Shown one piece after another: positions 12,791-27,009 of a DNA stretch of 64,000 nt. This DNA comes from Onthophagus taurus (lineage: Eukaryota; Arthropoda; Insecta; Coleoptera; Scarabaeidae), in assembly GCF_036711975.1 (NCBI RefSeq), contig NC_091966.1:9307501-9371500 (forward strand). Reading direction: 5' to 3'. A program made the position numbers and the translations under genes. The notes below the pieces were generated by a model. It was given only the letters and a program-made list of their open reading frames with translations, had not been told where the DNA came from and did not search any database. Each line of letters starts with the position of its first letter. The first letter of the stretch is position 1.

Positions 12791-12804
12791 GTAACAGTCT
12801 CTTT

Positions 12805-13480
12805 TTATGCACTTAATTTTTTCACTCTGTTTTTATGCACAGTTACTAATTTATTGTTAATTTTTATAATTATGTTAGGAGATTCATCTTTAATTACTTT
12901 GTATGAATCCTTATAAATAGCTTCTAATTTATTGTTAGTTTCGCTTTTTAATAATACTTTATCATTAAATTTAATGTTAATTTCCTTGCAATTTCTATCT
13001 AACCTACATTTTCTCTTATTTTTAGATTCCATTAAATTCGTCCTAGCATCGTCTAATGCAGATTTCAGTCTAAATCTCAATTCATGGTTATAATCGTCAA
13101 AATGATGTACTGGCTACTAATACTAATTCAAACAGTGTGTATTTTGTTTCTGAATACACGGTGTTATTAAAAGTAAATGCCCCAAAACGGTATCCATGCG
13201 CTATCTATGTAAGTATCTTGAAATTTAGATGTTTGAATTCACAAATATGCGCCTAAGCTTTTATGCGTAATTTCTAAAGATCCCAAAGTCTCATGGTGAT
13301 AGGCACATAAATGTAATTATAAATTACATTATAAATTAATTAATTGTTTTTATACCTAAAATCTTTGCTGATTCTTTAAAAACACTTGCCAAAAACTCAG
13401 TACCTTGATCCGTAACAATTTCCTGTGGTTTCCTGTTCAAACTTGTTTCTAAAATTACAGCATGCAGCATCTTTCATTAC
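12805..13480 (-). pseudogene. Ty3/Gypsy-type integrase fragment
   Basis: Read on the minus strand from about 13480 down, the frames give PQEIVTDQGTEFLASVFK (integrase catalytic core with the second Asp), then FGAFTFNNTVYSETKYTLFE (core C-terminal helix region), then a 91-codon open stretch, 13080-12805. That stretch has the post-core linker (LRFRLKSALDDARTNL) and the C-terminal domain with KFNDKVLLK and VHKNRVKKL. The order and motifs fit Ty3/Gypsy-type integrase. Frames are interrupted between 13081 and 13470. No protease, RT, RNase H or LTRs are seen, so this is an isolated remnant. Confidence 0.7.
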
Positions 13481-13489
13481 TTTCCCATG

Positions 13490-16330
13490 CTTTATATACC
13501 ATATCTTGACTATTCATATGTAATTTTGATGATGAACGTATTTGATCCCAAAAAAGCTAGACCTTTACACAAAAGATCTAGGACGAATACACTTCAACTT
13601 ACAGCTTGAAACATCACATACTGCACGTAGGTGTGTTGTGGTCACAAGACTGAAGAGAGAACATCTATAGCAAGCAAATTCAGAATATAGAAAATGGATG
13701 ATTTTGCATTCTTGTTGCAATTGATTCGGATAAAATCACTTGATCCACGAACGAAAAAGGAAAAATTAAAAAGTTTATTATTTTAGAATACTAAATTTTG
13801 TAGCAATCTAAGTCCATTCTGTGTAAAATTTTTAAGTTTTTATAATATGGCCCTACATTGTTGTTGACATCAAGAAGATGGTCACATCACAGTTTAAACA
13901 GCTACTCTCAAAATCATCAATCCTTTAATATGATACTTGGGTATTGATCTGTATATGATCACAAATTGATTGCTATTGGTATTCAGTTAATTTGGTTCGT
14001 TTCGTTTTTAATGCTTGCCTCTCTAGTGTGTCGCTGCAATTCAAACAATTTAATTTTATCCTGTTACGGGAAAATGAAATAATTTACATTCTAGTGTCTA
14101 CTAATTTTCAGATTCTTATCTAATGTGTTTCTGATTTGTAAGCTTTACTTCTTCCAATGAAACTGCAACACCTCAATGTTCTAAGTTTACTTTGAGATGA
14201 GGTGCGCTAACATCATCGCTAAGTTCACTATCTATTTTTTTATCTATTTTGGTGGTTTGTTACTTTGGTGTGTTGTTATCTACAAATGTTAATCCTTACA
14301 ATGCCAGATTTTTTTGAAACATTTTTCTTTATGGGACTATGTTGCTCGTGTTGTAAATATATTAAGTGTTGATTTTTAGCTATTCGTGCTAAACGTGAAT
14401 CTTATTTCAACAACGAATAAAGATCATATATTGGAGATATATGTGAAGTAGCGAGAATGAAACAAAAGGCAATATCAACAATTTATTAGTAAATAATAAA
14501 TAAAAAAGAATCACCGCGTGTAAAAAACATAGCATATCATTGTGTAAGAATTTTACTACAAAAGAAATAAGTGGTTGATTTCAACTCGTAGTATATATCA
14601 ATTTGTATCGTGGACGTTTCCGGATAACGTACTCTGGAAAAACGAATAGTACAAAGGTCGCGAACTATTAGGGGATAAATTCGCGCTAAGCTTAAAATAT
14701 GGCGTCCTTTTAATGCCGACGGTTTTCGCCGCGATAAAACCTCTATTTCTATTTGTCGCCGAACTATTCCGCGCCGCGAAACGCGCCCGTTGCAACTCGA
14801 CGGTTGTAAATCATAACCGGAAGAACGCTCGAGATAAATATTTTATTCGTGAGTCGCTATCGCCACATACAATTCGTCTCTTGTCTCTGTATATATGTAT
14901 ATATACATACACCACCGGGTTGTGGTCGATACAAATAGCGATTGGGGAACTTATTCTGTCGGTGACTGTCCCGGCAAGATTTATTCGTGAAATAAAATAG
15001 AAAAATTTCGATGAAATGATTTAACGAGGAAATATTAGTAAACTTTAATATGGTTGGTAAAATTTTGAATTTTAACTTATGATAAATAGTAAATTTATTG
15101 GAAATATAATGCTACAGGTGCCTGTTGGGTACGCGCGAAGAATTAATTAATCCCCGTATCGAGGATAATTGTGAATAACGTAATTTCGTCGTCGATCGCT
15201 AATAGTAATAGTAATTAGTTAAAACGCAGGCTTTCGCGGTAATTGTCGCTTGTTGCAGAAAAGTCAATTATTAAATGCTAATGAAAACGCAAACAATTCC
15301 GGTAAGTTTTAATCCGGACGATAAATTGGCGGCGGCGCCGTCGGCAACGACGCGGTTTGGCGATGCGGCAAATTGCCCGATAGCGGACTCATTAGAATTT
15401 CTATCGGATTATATTGCGAAATGTGGCGTGGATTCGGCCGCGGTACTGTTTGGAAAAGACAAGCCGCATCGTCCGCTGACATGACGGAACCGGCCGACCG
15501 CAGACCTGTTTCCCATTACAAGTGCATTCAACGGAACAATGTAGCTATTTGTGCTACCACTACCACCCTCAACAGCCCAGCCTGCCGTACGTTAGCGAGA
15601 TGATAAACCCGTTATTTATTGCGTAGTGCGCGCGCCTCCCGCTTCTTGTGCATTGTTAAAGATAATATTGCCATCGTGATTTGCCGACATGATATACTGA
15701 GGGCGGTATCAGCCCGTTGCGCTCGGCGCCGTAGCTACATATGTAAGCTTATGGTCGCGTTCGAGGCCGTAAATAATGCACCGTTATTTATTATTTCGTT
15801 CTGGAGGAGCCGGCGACTTAGGTTAAGTCCCCCGCCGCTCGTGGAGCTACGCGCTCTCGTGTCCGACGGCCCCCAAACTGGCCGTGCATAATTTAACGAA
15901 AAGTCCACTTCGGTTTAATAGCCAGATAAAATATGCACGTTATTACGCCGTTATCTTTCAGTCACTTGTTGTCCCGAGCCTGAAAATCTTCGCTTTAACT
16001 TTTTAGAATGCAATTTCCTTCCGCTTTTCGTTCAACGCATACGTAATCACTCGATTACACTTCGTAGACTCTTAATAACGTTTACAATATTAAAAAAGTT
16101 CAATGATTTCTTCAACATATATATTAAACTATTATGAATAAGAAAACATAAACCTGTAATATTTCTTGATGCGGTTTCGGAGGTGAAATTGCTTCAAAAT
16201 CAAATTATAAGTTGATCAACTACAGAATAATTTTTGAGTTGTTACTTGATATATCTTGCGTATATCAGGAAAAAGAAAGGAAAAAAGTAAAGAATTTATT
16301 CTTGAATGTGCTGCGATAAAATTAGTTAAA
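13490..16330. other. Intergenic, no supported gene
   Basis: 13490-14600 is AT-rich without coding features. CpG-richer islands lie at about 14620-14870 and 15270-15900, with short frames on both strands that show no domain. A TATATATGTATATATACATA stretch lies near 14889. Confidence 0.5.
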
Positions 16331-16334
16331 ATTA

Positions 16335-18690
16335 ACTATTATCTGTATATATCGTTCACCAAGGTCAGACATAGAAAATTTCTTCAATATTTTAGAAGAT
16401 ATATTAGTTGAACTTTCAAAAACAACGTTAAAAAATTAATATTAACAGAAGATCTAAATATAAATTTAGAGAAAAGATTAAATACATATAGGTTACTTGA
16501 TATGGTTAGTCGATATGACCTAAAACCTACCATCAATGAACCAACAAGGATAACAGAAAATTCTCGTTCACTTATTGATAACATCTATGTAAATATTAAA
16601 ACATATACCAGTGAAGTAGTTACTTCTGCTCTTTCTGATCACAAAGCACAAATGATAGCTTTTCCTATAAAGATGGTACAAAGCAATCAACAAGTGAAAA
16701 AGGTAAGAAAACGTATATTTAATAACAGAATTCTCGAAGAAATACATGTTGAAATGAGTACATTTTACTGGAATTTTATAAGCAGCGATCAAGAGACTGA
16801 GGTGTCATACAATATTTTCGTCGATGCAATCAACACGTCCATAACTAAAAAATCTGAAAAAAAAGTAATTAAAATTCATTCTAGAATTGAAACAAAAACT
16901 GGTTAAGTAATGAAATAAAAAAAAACCACATAAAACGACAATTATATGAAGGAATGTTAATGGGGAAGGTTGACAGAGAGTATTACAACATATACTGCCG
17001 ACATCTTCGAAATGAAATTGATATGTCAAAAAGAAATGTATTGTCCAACTTTATAGAAACTGCAAGCAATAAAGTAAAAGCCACTCAAATCCACATCATG
17101 AATTCGCTTAAACAAAAGGTCTAAGCGAAAAGAAGCAAAAAGGACAAATATGTACTGGAGCAAAATAATTATTTTTGATACAAGATAGCGAAATGACACT
17201 TTTGCATTCGTTGCAAATCGTGCAAAAGAATTTCGCTGTCGTGTATCAAACAACATTTTCTAAAGTTTACAAATTAATAAATCGACCAAATTCTGTATAA
17301 TGACATTTAGGATTCATTTCATCTATTTTACTAATATGGCTACTGGGAACATTATCAAAACATGTGTACACAATATTAAACTAAATATTGATTTTAAAAA
17401 CTCATTTGGATTTCATCTAACGGATCCGGAGGAGGTCAAGTCTGTTATAATGTCCTTAAATAATACTGGCGCAGTTGGTTATGATGAGGTTCCGGTTTCT
17501 GTATTAAAGGGTTGTGTTAGTGATATTGCTCTACTCCTAAGCACTATCACAAATTCCTCGTTTGAGACTGCAACATATCAGATAATCAGATCAACATATA
17601 AAAGGGCAATAAATCAGATTTGACTAATTATCGACCGATCGCGCTAATATCTAATATTGCAAAGATTTTCGAGAAGATAGTGTTAATGAGATTAATAGCG
17701 TATATGAACAAAAACCAAATACTCAACAACTCACAAAATGGTTATATAAAAGGAAGATCAACAAGTAGAGCAATTTATCAGCTCCTGGAAAGAGTGATAA
17801 CTGGAGTAAATAGTTGTGAACTTACCGGCGGTATAATGATGGATCTTTCTAAAGCATTTGGCATGGTACACCATGATATCCTTGAGAAAATATGGAGGCT
17901 ATGGGGCTCAGAGGAGTTGCACTGGGCTGGTTCAGATTTTATCTTTCAAACAGAGTATAGCGGGTTATCTCCTTTGATTACAGTGGCACTGAAGTGGCAT
18001 CAACGTGGATGAGGATACTACGAGGAGTTCCACAGAGGTCTATATTGGGTCCGTTTCTCTTTGTCCTATATATCAATGATCTACCCGAAATAATAGATGA
18101 TCTACTGGTACTGTTTGCAGATGACTCCACTGCAGTCGTAACAGCAAAAACTGAAGAACAGATGTCAGCACTGATCTTAAACAACCTTCGGCTCTTCAAA
18201 CTGATTTTCTGATAACAATCTACAACTAAATATTGAAAAAACAAACATTATGATGTTTGGGAATGTAAAAACTAACAACCGAATAAATCTACAATTCAAT
18301 GGTAAACAATTTACCTGCAAAAAGAAACTCATGTCTTTGGGAGTGAGGATTGACTCGGATCTGTCATGGAAATACCACATCAACGATCTGGCCATCAAGA
18401 TAAATCGTGTGTGTTTTGCGTTGAGAACAATTACTCGGTTAGTGTCGGTCAGAGCAGCTATTAGTGCGCTATTTTTGTGTTAAAGTATATAACTACATAC
18501 CTAATAGTATAAAAATTAAATCGTCTATGTGTTTAAAAAATTATCTAAAGCGTTATCTTTTGGAAAAAACCCTCTACACAGTTAACGATTCGTCAGACTA
18601 CTGCATTTATGTTTTGTCATGTCGTTTCTTTCTTGTATGGTTGTTCATCGCAGTCTCACAGGATTCGCAGCTATTTGGCTGTATTTGACG
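16335..18690 (+). pseudogene. Jockey/CR1-like non-LTR retrotransposon ORF2, multiply broken
   Basis: Domains appear in the right order across several frames. At 16335-16620 is the C-terminal part of an AP-type endonuclease, with YDLKPTINEPTRITENS and SLIDNIYVN at 16502 on. At 17300-17620 is the RT N-terminal region (VKSVIMSLNNTGAVGYDEVP). At 17620-17900 is DLTNYRPIALISNIAKIFEK...MMDLSKAFGMVHHDIL. At 17994-18210 is LRGVPQRSILGPFLFVLYIN and the catalytic LFADDS. At 18220-18480 is the thumb (LMSLGVRIDSDLSWKYHIND). At 18484-18620 is a C-terminal tail. At least five frameshifts or stops are present, and the usual Q of GVPQGS is followed by R (GVPQRS). It is an inactive fossil. Confidence 0.85.
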
Positions 18691-21600
18691 TGATACAAAA
18701 ATTCTTGAATTTGTTTTTGGTCTTTTTGTCTTTATTTATGTAGCACCATTTACTAAATTAATAAACTATTTCTTGCGTATTTCTTAACTCTTTGAACTTG
18801 AGCAATTTCCAAACTCTTGAAAAATTCAAAATAAGTGAGAAGTCTTTTAGCTTATGTTATATAATTTCTTATAAGTCGTTTAAGCTTATTGTCATGATTA
18901 AGTAAAGAGCCTTTGGCGCTTTTAGTTGTCAAACTTTCCACAACTTGATTAACGAACTCTAAACCATTGTCAAACTAAAGCATAGGGGGAGATCCAAATA
19001 ATAATAATAATAAACTTTATTTCTATAAATACAAGAAAGCATAGAAAACGTCAAAAAGAAAAAATTCACAATATTACATCTTCTTCTCATGAAGAAGTTA
19101 GTCTATCTGGATCAATCTGTTGCAGGCTGGTATGAGTGATCGATTTTGTCTGGAAAACCATGTGAGTAGAAAAAAATTAATACAAAAACTTACATAAACT
19201 TAAGGATGGTTTTCTAAATAAAAGCAATCAAACCTCTTGTCTTAGCAGTTGTGCGAGTTTAGTTATGTGGTGCCTTAATAATTCTCCTCGCCCTTCTCCA
19301 TTGAGGCCATTGAGATTTCCCAGCAGCATTATTTTTAAAACATTATCTATTTCTCTTGGATTTGTTATCCTTATTATTTTTTTTTGTATAATGTGTTACA
19401 GATATTTAAGTTTCGAAATATTAATTCCCAAAGATCTCAATCGAAAATCTTTGTGCATGCTATGACACCATCCGTCGTCCCTTAGTCGACGTCTCTTTGG
19501 CGGTTGGGTGACGATAGCGTAGATATAACCAGTACGGAGTGGCACCAGTCAGGCGTGATGAAGATAAATGAAACGTGTCTCGTCCCTAGAAGATAAGACG
19601 AAGGGAAACGCGGGGGAAGCCTTCGTCACCGTAAAAACCGCACCCGAACAGGGCACGCACCCTCTCGCCCATCTCTTTTTTTACAGGCGAATAAAAAATA
19701 CGAGGCCTTGACAGATAAGGATCTGTGCCTACGCGCGATAACGCAAAAACGACTAAGTAACCCAACGAATAATTGAAGCCGACTTTTGATGCTACGTCGG
19801 TTTAGCACGACTCGAAATCCTCGAGGACGAACGTCGGAACGCGCAAGCGAATCCGCAAACAGTCGGTGCAAAATTGAATTGATAATTGAAGTAGATAAGG
19901 GTGGTATCGAGCCGCGGCCAGCGAGGAGTGTTGCACTTTTCTGGAATGGAATTAAACTGCCGCTTAGCGGGCGAAAGCGTTGCCTTCCTCACGTTCAACC
20001 ATCGACCGACGCTTACCTGTGGACCGTAATTTAGCTATATCCTGGCCGGAGGAGTCTCGGCGAGATTGCTCCTAGCGCATCTTCACTTAGTTTGCACTTA
20101 TTTAATATAGGAGAAAATGTGCTTGGGTAGATAAAGTAGGATATACTTGTATATCTAGGGTTGACTAAAGAGACTTGTAATCGATTTAAGGTATAATATA
20201 AAATGTAATCAATAAAAAAAGAATTTATTAGATTTGTTACTTAGTGTTCCATAACTTTGTTATTAAAACTGTTAACAAATGAGATATATAAATAATTTTA
20301 AAATTTTTGTGGATTGTACAAGAAACAAGAAATTATATTGGTAATAAAAAGTTGTTCCATAGACCTTGAGGTGGAGAAGTTTCGTTTGTATTTCAATTCC
20401 TTAATCAGTTTAAAATTATTAAAAAGCTGTAGATGTAACTGAAAAAGTTCAGAAATTCTTTGAGAATCTTTGGATATTCCAGAAAATATGGTTATCGTTA
20501 GAAATACTTAGATAAATCTTTCTATTTAGAAAAATTTCTCCGAAAGCCGGAAGTTGCTGTTGTTCTTACCCACAACATAGGGAATGTTATTCAAAAAAAG
20601 TTTTCAAAAAACAGACGCATTGGAAGTATCCAATTAAGAATAATTAAGGCTAAGGGTTAGCTGACACGTTGTAAGGAAGGGAAGGTTAACGACACAATAT
20701 TGCGAGAATGTTGCGTACATTCAACGAAGCGTAGTTCACAAATCACCATTGTAGGAGGGTCTTGGTGCTTATCACTATGAGTATCGGAAACGTCTTGAAT
20801 TCTGATCTCTTCACAATCTGATGCGTATCATAACCAATATGTTTTACTTACTAAATACGCTCAGAAAAGACCAAAACGTCTTGTGTCACGAGACCTAAAA
20901 ATGTTGAAGAAAGTTTGAAGAATAACTTTAATGGGATAAGGAACGCTGGGCATACCAAGGAGTTGGTCCTTAATACATAATAAAGTCACTATCTTCATGG
21001 TAAAGTGTCCGACTAAATTGAATTATAAATAAATTTATTACGGTCTAATTAAAAAAAATATACCTATACGTCAACATGTTTGAGTTAGAAACTGATCGCG
21101 GGTTACAATCTGGTCAAACAGCAGCAATTTTAATCTAACTTAAATTACTAAAGTTGATGACAATTAAGGTATAGTGCTAGGCGGAGTTTTTGAACATGTG
21201 TATAAGTTAACTTTGACCTTTTTGTCTTAATCAGTAATCAAGAATTGTTTTGATCTATTTCAACTGTCCCGATTTCACTTAACTATAATGTAAGTATATT
21301 TAGAAGTTGTTTTTTTCTTGTTAGTAACTTCGTTGTTTTTTAGTAATTGCTTGTAGAAGAAACAATAAAGTTTCAAAATATTGCAAGTAATAATTTAGTT
21401 CCTTTTTTGATCTGATCGCCGCACCCACTAATCCTACCGTGTAATTAAGGTATACTCATTAGCGTTCCTTAGGTTTTGTCATTTGAAGTACACTACCCTT
21501 ATTATGTACACTTACAAGCTCTACTTGTTAAAAACAATACTATCAGTAACTACACCAATTCAAATGGTTTCTTTCTCTAGAGTCTTCTTTTAAGTAGAGT

Positions 21601-22650
21601 GTTATCAAGCAGCTGAATAGCATCACCCTTGTCAAATTTCCTGATAGTTTGGTCTAAGGTCTCCATTTCCATGTCTATCAACGATGTTTCTTAACAGTTT
21701 ATTCTAAAATCTTTAACTTATAGCTTTGTTTCTTTGTATAGTGCAGCCTTATAGCTGTATGCCATATCCGCTCAAAGATCCTCTTTCTATTTCTCTTTCT
21801 TTATGTTCTTTATATATTCTCTCTCCCCAACTTATCCTCGATCTTGCTCTTGTTCTTGTGCGTCCTTTCTCATATTTGTATTGGTAGCCTCCCGTCTAAC
21901 TCTATCTATTCTCTTATGTCCGCCATGTGTTTATTCTACTGTTTATCTTCATGCACATGTTTAATCTTATCTTTGTTTCATTATCTTTCGGGCCTCTGCA
22001 TACGCCTGTTCGGTCGTTACGCCCGTTATGTCGATACGGGTTTAGCCAATACATATTTCTACCAGGGTCCTGTCTTTTCTGGGGATCTCCATACAGAAAG
22101 TTTTTCAATACTCAGATCAACTTAGATAAACTTACATCGTTTGTTTTACGTCACAAGTAGCTTTCGCCTCCATATACCTTATATATTTTCAATGCCAATA
22201 TAGGTTTAATCATTTCAAATCGCCAACGAGAAGCGGTATTTATTGTTAACAGTATCAACAATACTAGACACAGCTTGCGAAATTGAGCTTTCCATCCCCT
22301 GTTGCGTTTTTGATGTCTCGGATCATAAAAGTACCTTAGACAAATTTTCATTTTAAGTAAAATTCTCTTATAAAAACGTACCTATTTATCGCTGAGCTTT
22401 TGTTATGGCAATCATTTCGTTTTGCATGTATTTGAAACATTTCTTCTAATCAAGCCGAAAATCATCAATTTTCCAATAAATATTTATATGAATGTTGATC
22501 AGAACTTTCGAATCGTCGTTTCAGTTCGTATTTTATAGGTATCTATGACGATAAGCTCTATGTGCGCAACCCCTAATTGGTCAGGAGTTAATCATTACAA
22601 TCGCACGTACGAAGAAATTAATATATCCTGTTGTACTTCAGGTGATTTGA
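18691..22650. other. Intergenic, no supported gene
   Basis: An AATAATAATAATAATAA run at about 18999-19016, followed by AACTTTATTTCTATAAATAC, resembles the reverse complement of a LINE 3' end. 19480-20060 is a G+C-richer island without a recognised domain. 20060-22650 is AT-rich, and the short frames near 21840-22160 are low-complexity with no domain. Confidence 0.5.
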
Positions 22651-23431
22651 TACCATTACACATTATTATTATTATTATTATTATTGCTGCCGGGCTGAGG
22701 AGGGCGGCCCCTCTCGTTACCGCGACCTATAAGATCTATTGTAACTTTAGCCCTCCAAAGGTTTAGGGCAAATGTAGATCCTTAATGAACCTTAGTATTG
22801 TCCTGATCCCCTTTGCTGAGGCATAAAACCTCTTTGGTTTTGTTTTGCGACGGAGTTATCATACTCTTCGCTTGTCTGTGACCTGGAAGTTCTTTCCAGC
22901 GTAAGGCTATCTTTGAAGCCTCCCAGTTGTTGATTATTTGTTTTAGGTGGCTTTTTTGTAGTCCACATCCAGGTTGGGGTCCAATGAAGGGCGTGTTTGC
23001 TGCCTCTTTGGCCAGCTTGTCGGCCTTCTCATTGCCCTCAATGTTGCTGTGACCTGGAACCCACCATAGGGTAACATCATTGCCCCTAGCGAGTTCTCTC
23101 AGGTTGTTGGTGCACTCTCTGATCAGTGCGGAGCCACACGTGTAGGCCTGAATTGCCTTTAAGGCGGCCCGACTGTCTGTGAAAATGTTTATGGATGCAC
23201 CTTTTTGTCCCTTCTGTAGGTTCAAAGCGGTGCAGAAGTTTATAGCAAGAACTTCTGCTTGGAAAATTGTTAAGTCCGAGCTGAGGGGCAATTTGATGTG
23301 GCTATTTGGTCCACTGATGCCCATGCCTACTCCAGATCTTACTGTCTTTGAAGCATCGGTGTACCAGGCTAGGGCTCCTCTTTTTAGTTGAGGCCCTCCT
23401 TTCGCCCAATCATCCCTACCATTACACATTA
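22651..23431 (-). mobile_element. 5'-truncated I/R1-like LINE with target-site duplication
   Basis: TACCATTACACATTA occurs at 22651-22665 and again at 23417-23431 and is taken as the target-site duplication. Between them, on the minus strand, are an RNase H domain (23416-22782), a short 3' UTR ending in GGTCGCGGTAACGAGAGG...CCCGGCAGC, and an (AAT)n tail at 22661-22685. The 3' end matches that at about 27240-27296, so both are one family. The element is cut at its 5' side just before RNase H, as expected for aborted target-primed reverse transcription. Confidence 0.85.
22782..23416 (-). CDS. LINE ORF2 C-terminus: RNase H domain (partial)
   Basis: About 210 codons are open without a break. ALAWYTDASK carries the first RNase H Asp, FQAEVLAINF the Glu, INIFTDSRAALKAI the second Asp, and LWWVPGHSNIEGNEKADKLA the HS...NE.AD end motif. 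All four acidic positions are intact, so the domain looks well preserved. After it, about 75 residues lead to a stop, and the zinc-knuckle expected before the stop is missing (it is present in the relative at 27.1 kb). Apparent start codons at the 5' edge lie in the target duplication and are not meaningful. RT and endonuclease are absent. Confidence 0.85.
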
Positions 23432-23443
23432 CCATTACACATA

Positions 23444-26400
23444 GAACTATAATTATACTTTGAAATCCCTCATAGTAAATATCCTTAATAAATTTATTTA
23501 GGGTTTCTCTAGGATCGTATTTTCATATCGATGATATAAAGTATTTTAAAGTTTGGGATTGGCGCTGGATCGTTAACATTGAGATCGTTTCTGCGTCGAG
23601 TGTCGATAGTTGGCGCAACGGTACTTACTCAGCGGGCCGTATGTAAATTAGGTAGAATAACGTTTGGATGAAAGCTGTAAAGAGCGAGGGAGAGCGCGTG
23701 AACGGAAGAGGCGGAGGGCAAACACGAAGCGTCACACTTCGCCGGCCCAGAACAAAGAATTAATTGGCTGCATCGGCGGAACGCTAACGAATTCGGCCCC
23801 GCGACCCGCCCCTCGCTCACCCCTCTGCCCCGGACATATTGAGTTACTAGCCATTTTTGCAATCGGATTTGATTGATTGGCCCGCCGGGACCGGATGACG
23901 CCCGTCACAACAAGGCCCTAATTAAAATTGGCGCGTTCCGTACGGACGCGATTCTCGCGCGCCGACGCCGACGACGCCTATGAGGTAGTTATTCGACGCG
24001 GTTCAATTGCGCTTATGATTTATCGACGCTTCCATTACGTCATTGAAACCTATACGGTCGTTATCTATTACCGAAATTCCCCATCAAAATTATAATCCAA
24101 TCACACCGCGTGAAATTTCCCGCAAAACATTCCAAATAACTTTTTTGTTTAGTTTAACGCCGGTTCCGCGAACACTTTCGTTATCTATTGCATTCTTGAT
24201 GGGTTGGTCGTCTTCGAGGATCGGGTTGGCACTAATGCGCCACGCGAAGATGAACGGCGACAGGCCCATTCTAAATTCTAGAGCGAGGGACGTGAGTTAT
24301 TCCCAGAGCTTTTTCCAGAGCTTTCTCCCCCTCGACACCTGAACGATCCTGTTCTCAGCGATTGTGTTTGCGCGTCCTCTGCAAATATGACGCGCGGGGG
24401 CGTTACACTGCAAAATTGTGATTACATCCTTGGGGATATACTCCGTACTCCGTATATCTGAGAAAGAACACATATGGTTCTTTGTTAGTAATGACACTTT
24501 CATTTACACCTGTAAATATCGATTTTGTGATGAAAACAACTCTTGAAAGGAGACTTTTGCAGCCTATTAAAGAACTGGAAAAGACACAAATAATAGCGAT
24601 GGAGCTTTAATAGCGAACTCAAGGAAATGTGTGTGTCGTAGAATCGAAAAGAACTTTTAAGAAGTGTTGAGTTAGGAACTTTATGGAAATACCCCACAAA
24701 TTAAACGACTTATAGGTAGTTTTTAATATAACTCAGTATCTTTTTTGCACAAAAATGACTACACAAGGACGATTTCTCTTCGTCGTGGTTTCGTCGACTG
24801 TTAGTACGAATGATAAATAGCCATAATCGACGATGCCAGAAGGGAATTCCGGCGGGGCAAATAGAAATAAATGTGAAAAATTATCCAAACAAACGATGAC
24901 AAATGGCGTATTAATGTAAACGAAAGAAGCGGCATAAGTGGGTTTGGCATCCCACTGCCAGTGACAGCCTCCTCCCGTAGGTCACTAATTCGGCCCGGAT
25001 AGATTACTCAATGCCCGGAGCATGGATTCGACCAAAACTATTCTTCATCTTTATTAACGCACGCCTTTTCGTGACCTTAAACCCTCTTAAACGTCCCTAA
25101 AAAAACGTATTAAGATCAAAATAATCCATCTAAATCTTGTATACATTAAATTAATTATTATGAGTAAAAATAATGTTCCCATAAGAAACTAATTTGTTTT
25201 GACGGGAAACGACTCTTCCGTAACTTTCGCATCTTCCGCTCAGCACGGCCGTTTGGTGATTTACGGTTGGTATTGTACGAAGTTTGGTATATTAACATGA
25301 ACGAGGAAGCGTGCACGTCGCATTGTTACGCCGGCCCGGACCGAACAAAGAGCGGATGATTACAAAACTATTCCCGAAGTTAAGTTTACGAGCGGCAAGA
25401 TTTTCTTCAGCCGGGATTTACGGCCGAAAAACAATAGACGGGACCGTGGAAATTATGAAAGAAGCGAAGAGATAGAAGAGGAGCATACGTTTTTTGCACG
25501 CATGAATAAGCAAAACGCAATCTTGCTCTACCATCTACCGACAGTCTTCTATAGCTTTTCTTTTTCGTATAGGTATCTCGTAGAGCAGAAAAAAATAATA
25601 ATAGAGAATATCACGATTCTTTAACCTTTTCATGAATTATAGAAATCTTTGTTTTTTGAACCTTAAACAGACCGTAAATCGTAAAGTAAAAAAAGATGCT
25701 GCCAGTTTTGATTGCTGCATTTTAACAGCAGCTGGTCGCTCAACTGTTGAACCGCACAAAGTTCGTTGAAGCTGAGCTCGTCCGCATTACCCGCTCTTGG
25801 AATAAACGAGTTAATACATTTGTTTTATCTCTAGCGCAGTTCGTTAGCGCCAACAATGATTAAAAGGCCTCCACCTGACTCCAGCGTTTAAACAATTCTC
25901 CCGATGCATGTACCACATTTTGTGCCATCCCTTTTTTTGTATTAACATGCACTCCCACATCGGAATTCTAAAGAATTTAATAATTATATTTCCAAGTAAA
26001 AAATACGTACCAGAGAGAGCGAGCGGAAAACAAATAATTTGTACGTCGAATTTAGTAAAAATGCAGTTTGCGACGCGTTAAAAATTCAAAGGTATACCGG
26101 CCGTTCAGAATTAATTGAATACAAAAATTGTGTAAAATGAGAGCGAGCGGCGAGTCGCGACGCCGCGCGCCCAAACGAAATGATGTTTTAATATGACAGC
26201 GCCACGAGGCCCGGCGATGCGTGAAATTGTTTGCCGACGAATGAAGCCGAGTAAAAAATACGCTGAACACGAAACGTTTGTCGGGACAGCAGAGGCAAAA
26301 TACGATGTCCTGGCACCCGGTTATAAATTTTTCACAACACCAGTTTATATACGACGCCGACGGCCTCTGTACAACAGCATATTATTCGAAACTATACCAT

Positions 26401-27000
26401 TTTTAGTTGAATGTGTACTCGCAATTATTTTTTATTGACTTGTTTTATTTTCTATTTTTATATATTCTAAAATTAAACCATTCATCATATGCACTTTAAT
26501 ATGGCAAAAAATGAAAAATATTCATTTTACTTCTTTTAGATGCGTGCAATAAATTAAATTATCAGAATACTTAGGGTAGCTTTCTTAAAACGACGACACT
26601 TAACGTTGTAGCTAATTGTCTTTCCAATGATGAATTAGATCTTAAGTTCGTGATGGTGATTCTTCCACTATGATAGGGAAAATATGTGTAGAATGTTGAG
26701 TATAGCTCAGCGGATGTGAAAGACAGAATGCTTGAAAAATATTTTTGTCACAGTTACAGTGACATCCACGGTGTTAGGTCTTGTAGCAAATTAGAGTTAT
26801 GCAACGCGAAGGAGTCTTACCTACATTTTATCAACGAGGACTTATTATAATTTTAATTGCTAATATGTTGGGTTTGTTTAAACATCAACTTGTCCATTAC
26901 CAAAATGCTTAAGTTTAGATTCTGAGAAAGAAGTTGATAAGTTCATTGGCGCGTAAACAATTAATGGAATCATAAAATAACATACTTAAAGAAGTTCAAC
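23444..27000. other. Intergenic with CpG-richer islands, no supported gene
   Basis: Islands at about 23640-24060, 24150-24420, 25200-25460 and 26040-26400 are G+C and CpG enriched, with overlapping short frames and no domain. The remainder is AT-rich. No host exon could be supported. Confidence 0.5.
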
Positions 27001-27009
27001 CTCTTAAAA